The notes below the pieces were generated by a model. It did not search any database. It worked only from the letters and a program-made list of their open reading frames with translations, and was not told where the DNA came from. The translations under genes were made by a program, and so were the position numbers. This document shows positions 27,868-37,000 of a stretch of 64,000 bases of DNA, piece by piece. Source of the stretch: a bacterium (GTDB taxonomy: Bacteria; Actinomycetota; Thermoleophilia; Solirubrobacterales; Solirubrobacteraceae); assembly GCA_021323635.1 (NCBI GenBank), contig JAJPKQ010000041.1, forward strand, positions 120,253 through 184,252. The letters are read 5' to 3'. Positions within the stretch are counted from its first letter, which is position 1. Every line of letters begins with the position of its first letter.

Positions 27868-29238
27868 CTATGACTTGGGCGGGGCGATCGTGAAGGTGAA
27901 CGGGTTTTCCGGACCGGACATCAGGATCGTGAAGAGCGATCCGAAGATGCCGCCGAAGATACCGCCGCACTGCACGTGCGGAAGGTTGGCCTTGCCGCTG
28001 AAGGTCGCGCCGGTCAGCAGGGCCGAGGCGGGCGCGGTGGTTTCAAGCGGGAAGGTGACCGGTTCAGCGGTCTTGCACGACATCGAGAGGTTGAGCCCGA
28101 AGAGGCTCACGCTCGTGATTTCAATGTTGTCACGCGCGGTTCCCTTGAAGTGCAGTTCGCCGTTTGCTTCCTTGCTGATGTGGGCATGCACCGGTTCACT
28201 CTCGACGAACTTCAGACCGAGGTTGGTGCTCAGGAAGCCGAGGATCTTGACCGACCCGCTGAAGGGCGGACAGGACGTGTTGCCTTCCAGTTCGCCGGGG
28301 ATCGTAGCCTGCCCGTTGAAGGTGCAGCCTTCGGGCAGGTTGATCGACTGGCCGAGCTTCTTGACGGTCATCGACCCGCTCAGCGACCAGTTGGTGAACT
28401 TGGCCTTGAACACTTCTTCCGAGCTCGTTGTCGTCGTCGTGGTAGTCGAGCTTGACGAGCTGCTCGTCGTGGTCGTCGTCGTGGTCGTCGTCGTGGTCGT
28501 CGAGCTGCTGCTGCTGCTGCTCGTCGTTTCGATCGGGATTTCACCGAGCACCACGCCCGCAGGCGCCGTGCAGGCCACCTTCGATTCGCTGACCACTTCT
28601 TCGCCGGCTTCGTTGTAGCCGACCGTCGAGGACTCGATGCCTTCGCCGGTCGCTTCGTAGCCGGAGCCAGAGGCGGCCTTGCGGAAGCCCGCCGCGGTCG
28701 AGACCGTCAGCGCGGCGTTGCCCGAGGACCCTGCGACGTACGGCGCGAAGGAGAACGTCGAGCCGGTCGGCGCGGTGAAGGAGAGCGCTTCCTTCTTCAC
28801 CGGGGTCTTGTAGGGCAGCCCGTTGACCCATTCGGTTTCGTGCAGGCCCTTGGCCGCGTTGAAGGTCGTCGGCGTGGAGTTGGACGCCACCACGTCGAAC
28901 GCCCTCACGTACCCGCGCGCTTCGGTGGCGCCCAGGCCCGAGAGCACTTCGCCCCATTCCTTCGGGGTGGTGATCGTCGAGGTCGCGTTGTGCAGCGTGT
29001 ATTCCTCGCCGGGCGTCAGCGACGCCGGGCCGGTCGCCCGCGCGACAACCGTGACCTTGCCGAGCCTGTTGAGCAGGCCCGGGGCCAGGACACATTCGAT
29101 TTCAAATGTCTTGACGTATTCCTTTTCGGCCGTCTGTGCGCCGCCGGGCGCGGCAACGACCATCGTCGCCGCCATCGCGGCAAGCGTCCCGAAGGCCACG
29201 GTCCAGCCGATCGGCCTAAATCGCAAACGTCTGAGCAT
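27868..29238 (-). CDS. Exported protein: N-terminal ECVLAP module, Ser/Thr linker, C-terminal LFGLNLSMSC module
   Basis: FEIECVLAPGLLNRLGKVTV...; TTSSSSSSSTTTTTTTTTTTTSSSSSS; SLFGLNLSMSCKTAEPVTFPL; SD GGAGGAG. Confidence 0.8.
   Translation of the reverse strand: MLRRLRFRPIGWTVAFGTLAAMAATMVVAAPGGAQTAEKEYVKTFEIECVLAPGLLNRLGKVTVVARATGPASLTPGEEYTLHNATSTITTPKEWGEVLSGLGATEARGYVRAFDVVASNSTPTTFNAAKGLHETEWVNGLPYKTPVKKEALSFTAPTGSTFSFAPYVAGSSGNAALTVSTAAGFRKAASGSGYEATGEGIESSTVGYNEAGEEVVSESKVACTAPAGVVLGEIPIETTSSSSSSSTTTTTTTTTTTTSSSSSSTTTTTTTSSEEVFKAKFTNWSLSGSMTVKKLGQSINLPEGCTFNGQATIPGELEGNTSCPPFSGSVKILGFLSTNLGLKFVESEPVHAHISKEANGELHFKGTARDNIEITSVSLFGLNLSMSCKTAEPVTFPLETTAPASALLTGATFSGKANLPHVQCGGIFGGIFGSLFTILMSGPENPFTFTIAPPKS
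28425..28535. repeat. Trinucleotide-type (GTC/GCT) low-complexity tract encoding Ser/Thr linker
   Basis: cgtcgtggtcgtcgtcgtggtcgtcgtcgtggtcgtcgagctgctgctgctgctgctcgtc. Confidence 0.85.
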
Positions 29239-29330
29239 GAATCTCCTCCGTTCTAGTTTTGACGTTGATAAGCGGCGCCCGACTCTCCTCCGACGCCGTA
29301 ATACAGCTATCCCTACCGCTGCTTGAGGCC

Positions 29331-29359
29331 ATTATGCCAGCTGGCCGCGAGCTTGTCAA
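29331..29359 (-). promoter_or_regulatory. Promoter TTGACA-N17-CATAAT
   Basis: Plus strand attatg (29331) and tgtcaa (29354), spacing 17, upstream of the 29238 start. Confidence 0.75.
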
Positions 29360-29409
29360 GGCCCGCTTGCGACCTCTTCAGATCGCCCCCGCGCGGGCTG
29401 CAGCGGCGC

Positions 29410-31974
29410 TCAGCGGACGGTCAGCAGTTCCTGGCCTTCAAAGCCAAGCACACGCAGCGAGCCGCTGAGGTAGGCGAGCGTCGCGGGCGAGCCCGGCTCG
29501 TGCAGGGTGCCGGAGGTGGCGCCTTCAAGTTCAAGCGTCGAGGGCGAGAGCCCGTTGGCGACGCCGTCGACGACCTTTGCTTCGAGGCTTCCCACCAGCG
29601 GCAGTTCAAGCCCGAGCGTCGGATCGACCACGTCGATCGCCAGGCACCCTGCCGGCGGCGGTTCTGCGCTGCAGCTACCTTCTCCCGCCGGCTGCCCGAT
29701 GCGCGCGTAGGGCACGCCGACCTTGTAGAGCAGCGCCCCTTCCCAGGGCAGCGAGAGCGCGCCGCGGGCAACGGAGGTGATCACCTTGCGTTCTTCGCGT
29801 TCGGAGCAGGTGGCAAGCGGTTCGCTCGCGTTCACGCAGACCTGCGCCTCGACGCTGTGTGTAAGCAGTGGCGCTTCCGCGCTCACCCACGCCGCGCTGC
29901 TCTTGCCGGCGTGACCGTGCTTGAGCTGGCATTCGGCGCTTGGCGCTTCGCCGGATTGGGCGGGAAGGCGCCCGGAGGCAAAGATCGAGAGCACCTGCCC
30001 GCGCCCGGCCTTCGGTTCGCCTTCGTTCCAGGCCGAGCCGTAGGCGAGCGTGATGCATTCAAGCGAGATTTCAAGCGTCGGCGCTTCCAGCTTGAGCTCG
30101 CCATAGGCGGTCAGCGACAGCCGTTCGTCGGCAGCGTTCGTGCCGTTCGCCACTTCAACTGAGCGGTTGTTGCGGAAGATCGACGGCGGGCGATAGGCGA
30201 ACTGGCTGGCGCTGCTTGCGGCGCTGGTTCCCGCGGGCGTGCTCACGCTCACGCTCACCGTCCCGCCGCCGGCGGGGCTGGAAGCCTGGATCTCGCTGTC
30301 GGAGATGACGGTGAAGGAGCTCGCCGCCCGTTCGCCGAAGCGCACCGCGTCGGCGCCGGTGAAGCCCGTCCCGGTGATCGTCACGGTGGTGCCGCCCGAG
30401 GCCGGTCCGCTTGCGGGGCTGAGCGCGCTCACCGACGGCAGCGGCGCCGCGGGCACGCCGTTCGGCGCGCCGTTGCCGCTTGGGCCGTCGTAGCCGGTCG
30501 CCGCGTGGCAGAGGTATTCGTCTTCGGTCGGCGGCGTGCAGGTGCCGTTGGAGCCGGTCGTGACGTCGTAGAGCAGCGAGGGGTCGCGGTAGAAGAGCGC
30601 CGGATAGAGCGAGCGCGAGAAGGCGCTTGCGTGCGCGGCGATGCCGGCGAAGAGCGGCGCGGAGGCGCTGGTGCCGCAGAAGTTTTCAAAGCCGCCATAT
30701 GCGCTCGAGTAGATCGAGACCGGCGTGGCGCACGCGGCGACCGCCGCGATGTCGTTGTCGGTGCGCTTGGCGCAGCCCTTGTCGCTCTGCCAGGAGGGCT
30801 TTGGCTCATACTCCGAGCAGCCCGAGCCGGTGCCGACTTCGCGGCTTGCTTCGTTCCAGACTTCTTCGACGTAGCCGCGCGCGTTGCTTGCCTTGTGCAG
30901 GCTCGTGCCACCGACCGCCACGACGCCGGGCGCGGTTGCGGGGAAATTCGGCGCGGCAAGGCCGACGTAGTGGTCGTTGTAGCCGGAGTCGCCCGCGGAG
31001 GCGACGAAGAGGACGCCTTCGTGGCTGTAGTCGGGCGCGTATTCGGCGCAGCCGTCGCTCTTGCACCAGCCTTCGTAGTCTTCGGGGTAGCCGTAGCTGT
31101 TGGAGACGATGGTTGCGCCCAGGCGCACCGCACTCTGCGCGGCGGCGGCAAGGCTTGCCGGTTCTTCGCTTGACCCCTCGACCAGCAGGATGTGGCATTC
31201 CGGGCAGGCGGCGGAGACCATGTCCAGGTCAAGCGCGCTCTCGCCGATCCAGCCGCGAGATTCTTCGCTGGGGTAAGGGCCTTCCTTGCCTTCCTGGTTG
31301 ACGCGCCGAAAGCAGCCGTTGGCCTTCGTGCAGGGCGCAAGACCATAGTGTTCGCGGTACTTGGCAAGGTCCGCTTCGGCGCCCGCGTAGCCGTAGGCGT
31401 CGATCACAGCGACCGTCACAGAGGAGCCGCCGCCGGCCGGGATCGAGTAGGCGGCGCGCAGGTCGGCGGGGTCATAGCCGCCCTTTTCGCCCGAGCCTTC
31501 AAGCAGCGGGCCTCCGTCGGGCAGCGCGAAGCCCCCGGCGCGCCTCACCGGCTGGGGGTCTGCGATCGCTTCGCAGGCCCCGCGCGGGCAGACCCAGTAG
31601 GGCTTGGTTGTTGAGGGTGTCGTCGAGACGGCGCCGGGCGAGCGCCGGCGGTGCAGCTTGGGCGGCGGGCCGGAGATGAGTGGGCGCGGCGGGACCTGCG
31701 AGCCCGGGCGCCGCGCTGTCGAGGGCCGCGATGGGCCCCTTCTCGCGACCGCGCTGCGCTGCAGGGCCACGCTGCCTCCGGCGCCGGGCGGCCGCGACGA
31801 GGCGATCTGCAGGCGCTGAGCGCTCTGCAGGGGGCTACCAGCTCGGCTGGCGCTGACACCGCGGCCGCCGCTCAGCGCCGCGGCGCCGATCGCGCCGCCG
31901 AGCGCCAGCGCGCTGGCGAGAGCGATCGCTGCGAGCCATCCACTCCGTCTGCCTCGTGCTCCTCCGTGATCCAT
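29410..31974 (-). CDS. S53 (sedolisin-type) serine peptidase with IPT domain and C-terminal GQELLTVR-type module
   Basis: TVAVIDAYGYAGAEADL; ESALDLDMVSA; FCGTSASAPLFAGIAA; SALSPASGPASGGTTVTITGTGF; ends GFEGQELLTVR. Confidence 0.85.
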   Translation of the reverse strand: MDHGGARGRRSGWLAAIALASALALGGAIGAAALSGGRGVSASRAGSPLQSAQRLQIASSRPPGAGGSVALQRSAVARRGPSRPSTARRPGSQVPPRPLISGPPPKLHRRRSPGAVSTTPSTTKPYWVCPRGACEAIADPQPVRRAGGFALPDGGPLLEGSGEKGGYDPADLRAAYSIPAGGGSSVTVAVIDAYGYAGAEADLAKYREHYGLAPCTKANGCFRRVNQEGKEGPYPSEESRGWIGESALDLDMVSAACPECHILLVEGSSEEPASLAAAAQSAVRLGATIVSNSYGYPEDYEGWCKSDGCAEYAPDYSHEGVLFVASAGDSGYNDHYVGLAAPNFPATAPGVVAVGGTSLHKASNARGYVEEVWNEASREVGTGSGCSEYEPKPSWQSDKGCAKRTDNDIAAVAACATPVSIYSSAYGGFENFCGTSASAPLFAGIAAHASAFSRSLYPALFYRDPSLLYDVTTGSNGTCTPPTEDEYLCHAATGYDGPSGNGAPNGVPAAPLPSVSALSPASGPASGGTTVTITGTGFTGADAVRFGERAASSFTVISDSEIQASSPAGGGTVSVSVSTPAGTSAASSASQFAYRPPSIFRNNRSVEVANGTNAADERLSLTAYGELKLEAPTLEISLECITLAYGSAWNEGEPKAGRGQVLSIFASGRLPAQSGEAPSAECQLKHGHAGKSSAAWVSAEAPLLTHSVEAQVCVNASEPLATCSEREERKVITSVARGALSLPWEGALLYKVGVPYARIGQPAGEGSCSAEPPPAGCLAIDVVDPTLGLELPLVGSLEAKVVDGVANGLSPSTLELEGATSGTLHEPGSPATLAYLSGSLRVLGFEGQELLTVR

Positions 31975-32128
31975 CCTTGTCTGCGCAGAGATTGAGGCGA
32001 CACCCCTGCCGACCCTGTGCCTGCGCTCCTCCTGTCAGAGCAGGATACACGATCGCAGTGCGTGCCGCCAAGGCGCGCGCAACGCGACCTCCACGCCCCC
32101 GCTTCAGCGCTCTGCGGCGCCCGGCGGC

Positions 32129-32947
32129 TCAGCCGCCGGGGGTGTTGATCACAGCGTGCGAGTTGGGGAAGCCGTGAGTGAAGAGGACCACCGAGCCCCA
32201 CGCGGTGCCCGGCTCTTCAAGGTAGGGCTTGAGCGATTCGGGGTCAAAGCCCGGCTTGAGATGGAGCTTCTGCGGCAGCGCGTAGACCGCGAAGGTGATC
32301 AGCCCGCCCGAGCGCGGGGAGGCGTGGGCTGGGATTTCCGGTGGGCAGACGTCGTACTTGAGCGTGCCGAAGGAGTTGCGCCCGAGCACGGCACCCTTGG
32401 GGATCGTTTCAGCTTCGAGATAGTTCATCGTCGGCGGCAGCCCGGCCATCGCGAAGTTCGTGACGCGCTGCTGGCCGTGGATGAGCGTCCTGACCAGGAT
32501 CAGCTGTTCGGCGCCGGTGGTGCCGTTGAGCGGCTTCCAGGAGATCTCCGGCTGGCGGTTGCGCCCCCGGCAGGTGTTGACGGGGTTGATCGCGCCGTTC
32601 TTCTGCTCGGCGCCGGTGACGATCGCGATCGTCGGTCCGTGCGGCTGCTGGCTGCCCTGCCCGCCGACGGTTGAGGCGGGGAAGCGTGCGCTGGCGCTGC
32701 TGCTCGTGCGCACCTGCGCTGCCGTCTTGGCCGCCTTGCTTGCGCCACCGCAGGCGGCGATGGCAAGTGCGCTGAGCGCGCCCAGCAGCGCGAGCCCGGC
32801 ACGGCAACCGCAGTTGCGGCTTGGCGATGCAGCTCCTCTCGATCCCACTTCGCGCCGTATGGTAGCACCCGCTGAGGTGTGCGGTGCGCGCGCGCCTGCC
32901 CGGCCGCGGCGGTTGCGATCGCGCCGACGTCCGGCCGGGCCGCGCAT
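32129..32947 (-). CDS. Exported PEBP (YbhB/YbcL)-like protein; start uncertain
   Basis: Lipobox-like SALAIAACGG; PEISWKPLNGTTGAEQLILV; YDVCPPEIPAHASPRSGGLITFAVYALPQKL. Confidence 0.65.
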   Translation of the reverse strand: MRGPAGRRRDRNRRGRAGARAPHTSAGATIRREVGSRGAASPSRNCGCRAGLALLGALSALAIAACGGASKAAKTAAQVRTSSSASARFPASTVGGQGSQQPHGPTIAIVTGAEQKNGAINPVNTCRGRNRQPEISWKPLNGTTGAEQLILVRTLIHGQQRVTNFAMAGLPPTMNYLEAETIPKGAVLGRNSFGTLKYDVCPPEIPAHASPRSGGLITFAVYALPQKLHLKPGFDPESLKPYLEEPGTAWGSVVLFTHGFPNSHAVINTPGG

Positions 32948-32975
32948 AACCGCCGCGGCCCGGGCCTGGGCGCTG

Positions 32976-33869
32976 CTAGCGCACGGTGATGAGTTCGCGG
33001 CCTTCGGCGCCGAGCAGCTTGATCGTGCCGTTGATGTAGACGACCGATTCGCCGTTCGTGCCGGGAATCACAAGATCGCCGCTCTTGGTGCCTTCGAATT
33101 CGATCGTCGAGGGCGAGAGGCCGTTCGCCAAGCCGTTGACAAGCTTGATTTCCATGCTCCCTTCAAAGGGGAACTGGAGGTTGATCGCCGGGTAGAGGAT
33201 CGCCAGGCGGATGCAGCCGGGCGGAGCGGGGGTTTCGCTGCAGGACTTCCCGCTTTCGGTCGGTATGCCGAGCCTGAGGTAGGGATAGCCGCCCTTGACG
33301 ACGACTTCCCCGTTCCAGGGCGTGGTGAGAGCGGGGCGATGCACGGTCCTGATGATCGTCTTTTCTTCGGTTTCGCCGCTCTTCTCGCATTCTTCAAGCT
33401 TCTTTGCGGGGTTGATGCAGACGATCCCGCTCTGCTGAGTCTCTTCAAGCGGCTGTTCGGCCGTCACCCACGCCTCGCCCGCCGCTTCGCCCAGATAGGT
33501 GAAGCGGCAGAGCTCGCTCATTTCGGTGTGTTCCCCGGTCGGCGTGTGGCCCATCGCCCACCACTCCAGCACCGAGAAGTGCGCGCGCACCGGCGAGCCT
33601 TCGTTCACCGCCGAGCCGAAGAGCACGTTGGTGCATTCGATTTCCAGTTCCTTCTCCTTGACCCCGGAGCCGGGCGTCGGTTCGAATTCGTTCGAGGAGG
33701 TGAAGGTGGTGTAGCCGAAGGCGAAGACCGGCGCGGCTGAGCCCGTTTCAAGCAGGCGGTTGTTGCGGACCCATTCGGGGTAGCCGGTCGCGATCGTCCC
33801 CCAGGCCGGAGCCGCAAATGCAAGCAGCGCCGCAAACGGCGCAATGAACGTAAGAAGCCTCCTGAGCAC
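32976..33869 (-). CDS. Exported protein of the GRELITVR family
   Basis: Signal peptide; RNNRLLETG, VLEWWAMGHTPTGEH, GLANGLSPSTIEFEG, ends GAEGRELITVR. Confidence 0.75.
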   Translation of the reverse strand: MLRRLLTFIAPFAALLAFAAPAWGTIATGYPEWVRNNRLLETGSAAPVFAFGYTTFTSSNEFEPTPGSGVKEKELEIECTNVLFGSAVNEGSPVRAHFSVLEWWAMGHTPTGEHTEMSELCRFTYLGEAAGEAWVTAEQPLEETQQSGIVCINPAKKLEECEKSGETEEKTIIRTVHRPALTTPWNGEVVVKGGYPYLRLGIPTESGKSCSETPAPPGCIRLAILYPAINLQFPFEGSMEIKLVNGLANGLSPSTIEFEGTKSGDLVIPGTNGESVVYINGTIKLLGAEGRELITVR

Positions 33870-33964
33870 GGCTGTTCCTCCCTGTTTCTGCTCCCGTTTA
33901 CGTGTCCTCCCGTGCCTTGCGCTGCGACCGCCGGCCGCGAAGCGGGCTCCGGGATCTCTGCTCC

Positions 33965-33993
33965 AGGATAGTCACTCTCGCCGCGTTTGTCAA
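33965..33993 (-). promoter_or_regulatory. Promoter TTGACA-N17-TATCCT
   Basis: Plus strand aggata (33965) and tgtcaa (33988), spacing 17, upstream of the 33869 start. Confidence 0.7.
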
Positions 33994-34012
33994 CCGCCGG
34001 CGCGCATCCCGG

Positions 34013-37000
34013 CTACTTCCTCCTCCGCGCCCCCCTTGCGTGCCTCCTTCGCGCGCCCCGTCGCCGCCCTGCCCTTGCCTTCTTGGCCTTGCGCTTGGCC
34101 TTGGGCTTGGCCTTGGCGGCCGTGCAGCCCTGGACTTCGATCTTGGTCGTGCGGTTGATCAGCACGCCGCTCTGGCTTTCAAGGGTGGTCGGCATCTGCA
34201 GCGTCCGTGGCACGTGGAGCGTCACGCGCAGGCGCCGGCGCACGATGCGCCCGTGGCGGCGGCGGTAGACGATGCGCCGCACGCTCTTGGTCGTCGTGCA
34301 CAGCGAGCCGTTGGCGGCGAGGATCGAGTGGGGGCCCTCGGGCAGCACCGTTTCAAAGGAGCTGATCGGGGTGTCGGGGATCGATTCGAACTTCGAGTAG
34401 GTGATCCCGTCCTTGATCTGGGTCTTGCCGTCGAGGGTGACCTTGACCCCTTCGCCTTCAAGCAGGAACTCGAGGTCGGGGAACTGCGCCCCGCCGTGGG
34501 AGACGAGGATCGCCGGGCCCGAGAGGGGCGACTTCAGCAGCGGCGTGATCGCGGTGGCGGTGCCGACGAAGGACTGCGGCGGGCAGGCGGCGGGGTCGGC
34601 GGCAAACTGCGCTTCGGTGCAGGCGTGCTGGAGCGTCGAGAGGCGCGAGGGCAGCGCCACGGGCAGCTGGACGTCGACGCGCCTGAGGTCTGCTTCGCCG
34701 GGGCGCTGGGCGACCTTGACGGTGAGCGCGGCGCCTTCAAGGCGTGAGGTCTTAGCCTGGGTGGTGGCCGAGAAGGAGGGGTCGAAGGCGAGCGCCGCGC
34801 AGTTTGCGGGGGTGTAGGGGGTGGCCAGGGAGGCCTTGGCGCCTTCGCCGGCCGGCAGCGTTTCGGTGCCGGTGAGCAGGCTCTGAATCTGAGCGGCGGC
34901 GCAGGAGGTGGCGTTGCGCATGAAGGAGGGGCGGTTGAGGCTGACTTCCAGGGCGCGCAGGCGCACCGGGGCGCCGGAGACGATCGTGGGCACGCTCGAG
35001 GTGGTGGTGACCTGGGCGGTTTCAGGGTTGATCGAGATCTGGGCGATGGTCAGGATCTTGCCGAAGTCATAGGGGCCGACGTGTTCTGCGTCGACGACGA
35101 TCGCAAGGCCGAAGGGCGAGCTCTGAGCGCCTTCGTGGATCGGGCCGGTCAGGTAGACGCTGCCGCCCAGGGTCAGCAGGCTCTTTGAGCCGAAGGGCGA
35201 TTCCGCGCCCAGGAGCGCCCCGGCGCCCGAGGCCGCGCGCACGCTCCCGACCTGGCTTTCGGGCGGACAGGCGAGGGCGCGCGCCTGCGCTTCGCTGCAG
35301 AGCACGGGGACCGCCGCGATCGCGCCCACCAGCCCCGGCGGCAGCGTGGTCTTGATCGCCTGCAGGTACTGGTCTTCGGCGGGGCGCCCGAAGGTCAGCG
35401 TGAAGGCGCTCTGGGCGCCGGCCTGGGGGTCTGAGAGCGCGCTCTGCTGGGTGGGGGCGAAGGGGACGGCGAAGGGGCAGCCGGCAAGGGCGAAGGGGGC
35501 CGAGGGCGAGGCCGCAGGGGGCCCTTCCGAGGAGCCGTAGGGGGTGATCAGGCTCTGCAGGGCGCTCTGGGCTTCGCAGCGCAGGGGGTTTGCGAGCGCG
35601 GCCTTGGCGCCTGCCTGCAGGCGCACGATCGCATCGGCGAAGGGCACCTGGGGGGATTCGACTGTGGTGGTCAGACGGCCGGTCTGGGGGTTGGCGGCGA
35701 TGTGGCCGATCTGGCGCACCGAGACGCCGTATTGGGGCGCTTCGGCGTCGAGGAAGATGCGGTACTCGTTGCCCGACTGCGGTTCGTCTGAGGTCGGCGC
35801 GGCGACGTAGATGGAGCCTTCCAGGGGGTAGGTGCGTTCGGCGGGCGAGGGGCACTGGGCGAGGCTCGTCTTGGCCTTTTCGGTGCAGCGGGGAGCGGGC
35901 AGGTCGGGGGTTTCGATCGCGAAGCTGCCGATCTTCGAGGAGGGCTTGCAGCGCGGCGGGGGCGGCGGCGATTCGACCTCTTCGCCGTGGCTTTCGATCA
36001 TCTTGGAGCTGCCCAGCACCACCGCGCGAGCGCCGGATTCTTCGATCCCCTCTTCTTCGTCGCTGCAGGCTTCAAGGCCGTTTGCCTCAGAGGGGTTGAC
36101 GCTCATGCCTTCGGGCATCGTCACCGAGACCACCTTGGCGTCGGCGCTGGCGCGCCCCTTGAGCCCCTGCGGGACGGAGACTTCGATCGTGGCCCCGTTG
36201 GGGGCGCCCGCGGACGCGCTTGAGCTCTGCAGGGCGACTGCGGGGGAGAAGGGCGCGGCGCCTGCCGAGCTGCAGCCTGAGAGCGGCGCAGCGCCCGCTG
36301 CATCGGCGCTTTCGCTGGCTGCGCGGTAGACCTGCGGGAGCGTGCCGGGAGGCACGCTTTCCTGGCCGGTCAAGGTGTGGTTTGCAGTGTAATTTGCTTC
36401 GTTGTAGCCGTAGGATTCAAGGCGCAGGTGGTAGGTGAGCGCCGAGGCGCACTGCGAGGGCTCGGTGATCAGCCCGTCTTCGCCGGCGTTGCCGAAGAAG
36501 ACCAGTCGCTGGAGGAAGACCGGCGTGGGCAGGTCGGGGGCTTCGGAGACGGTGGCATAGGCGTGGTAGTCGCCGCCCGAGAGCGCCTGGGCGGCCCCCC
36601 AGCCCGCTTCCGCTGCCGCTTCGCGGTGCCAGCTGAGGTGCCCGCGGATGAAGACTTCCTCGGGGGCCCCATGCACTTCCAATGCCACAAAGCCGAATTC
36701 CGCCGGCGCCGCTTCTTCGCCGGCCGCCGGCGGCCGCGGCTTGAGGTTGTAGATGCCGGCGACATCATCGTTCAGTTGTTCCCCTGCCGAAAGCCCCGAC
36801 CTCTTGGCTTCCCCCAGCGGCCCCTGCACCGCGACGTAGGCAAAGCCGATCAGCGACTGGGGACAGTGCGCGGTTGCTTCTTCGATCTTTTCCACCGCGC
36901 ACTGCGGCACCGCCTGGGGGTTGAAGATCAGCCCCGCCGGCAGGTCCTCGCGCACGCTCTTGAGCACCCCCGCCGGTTCACGGCGGCCGTGTTGCCCCCC

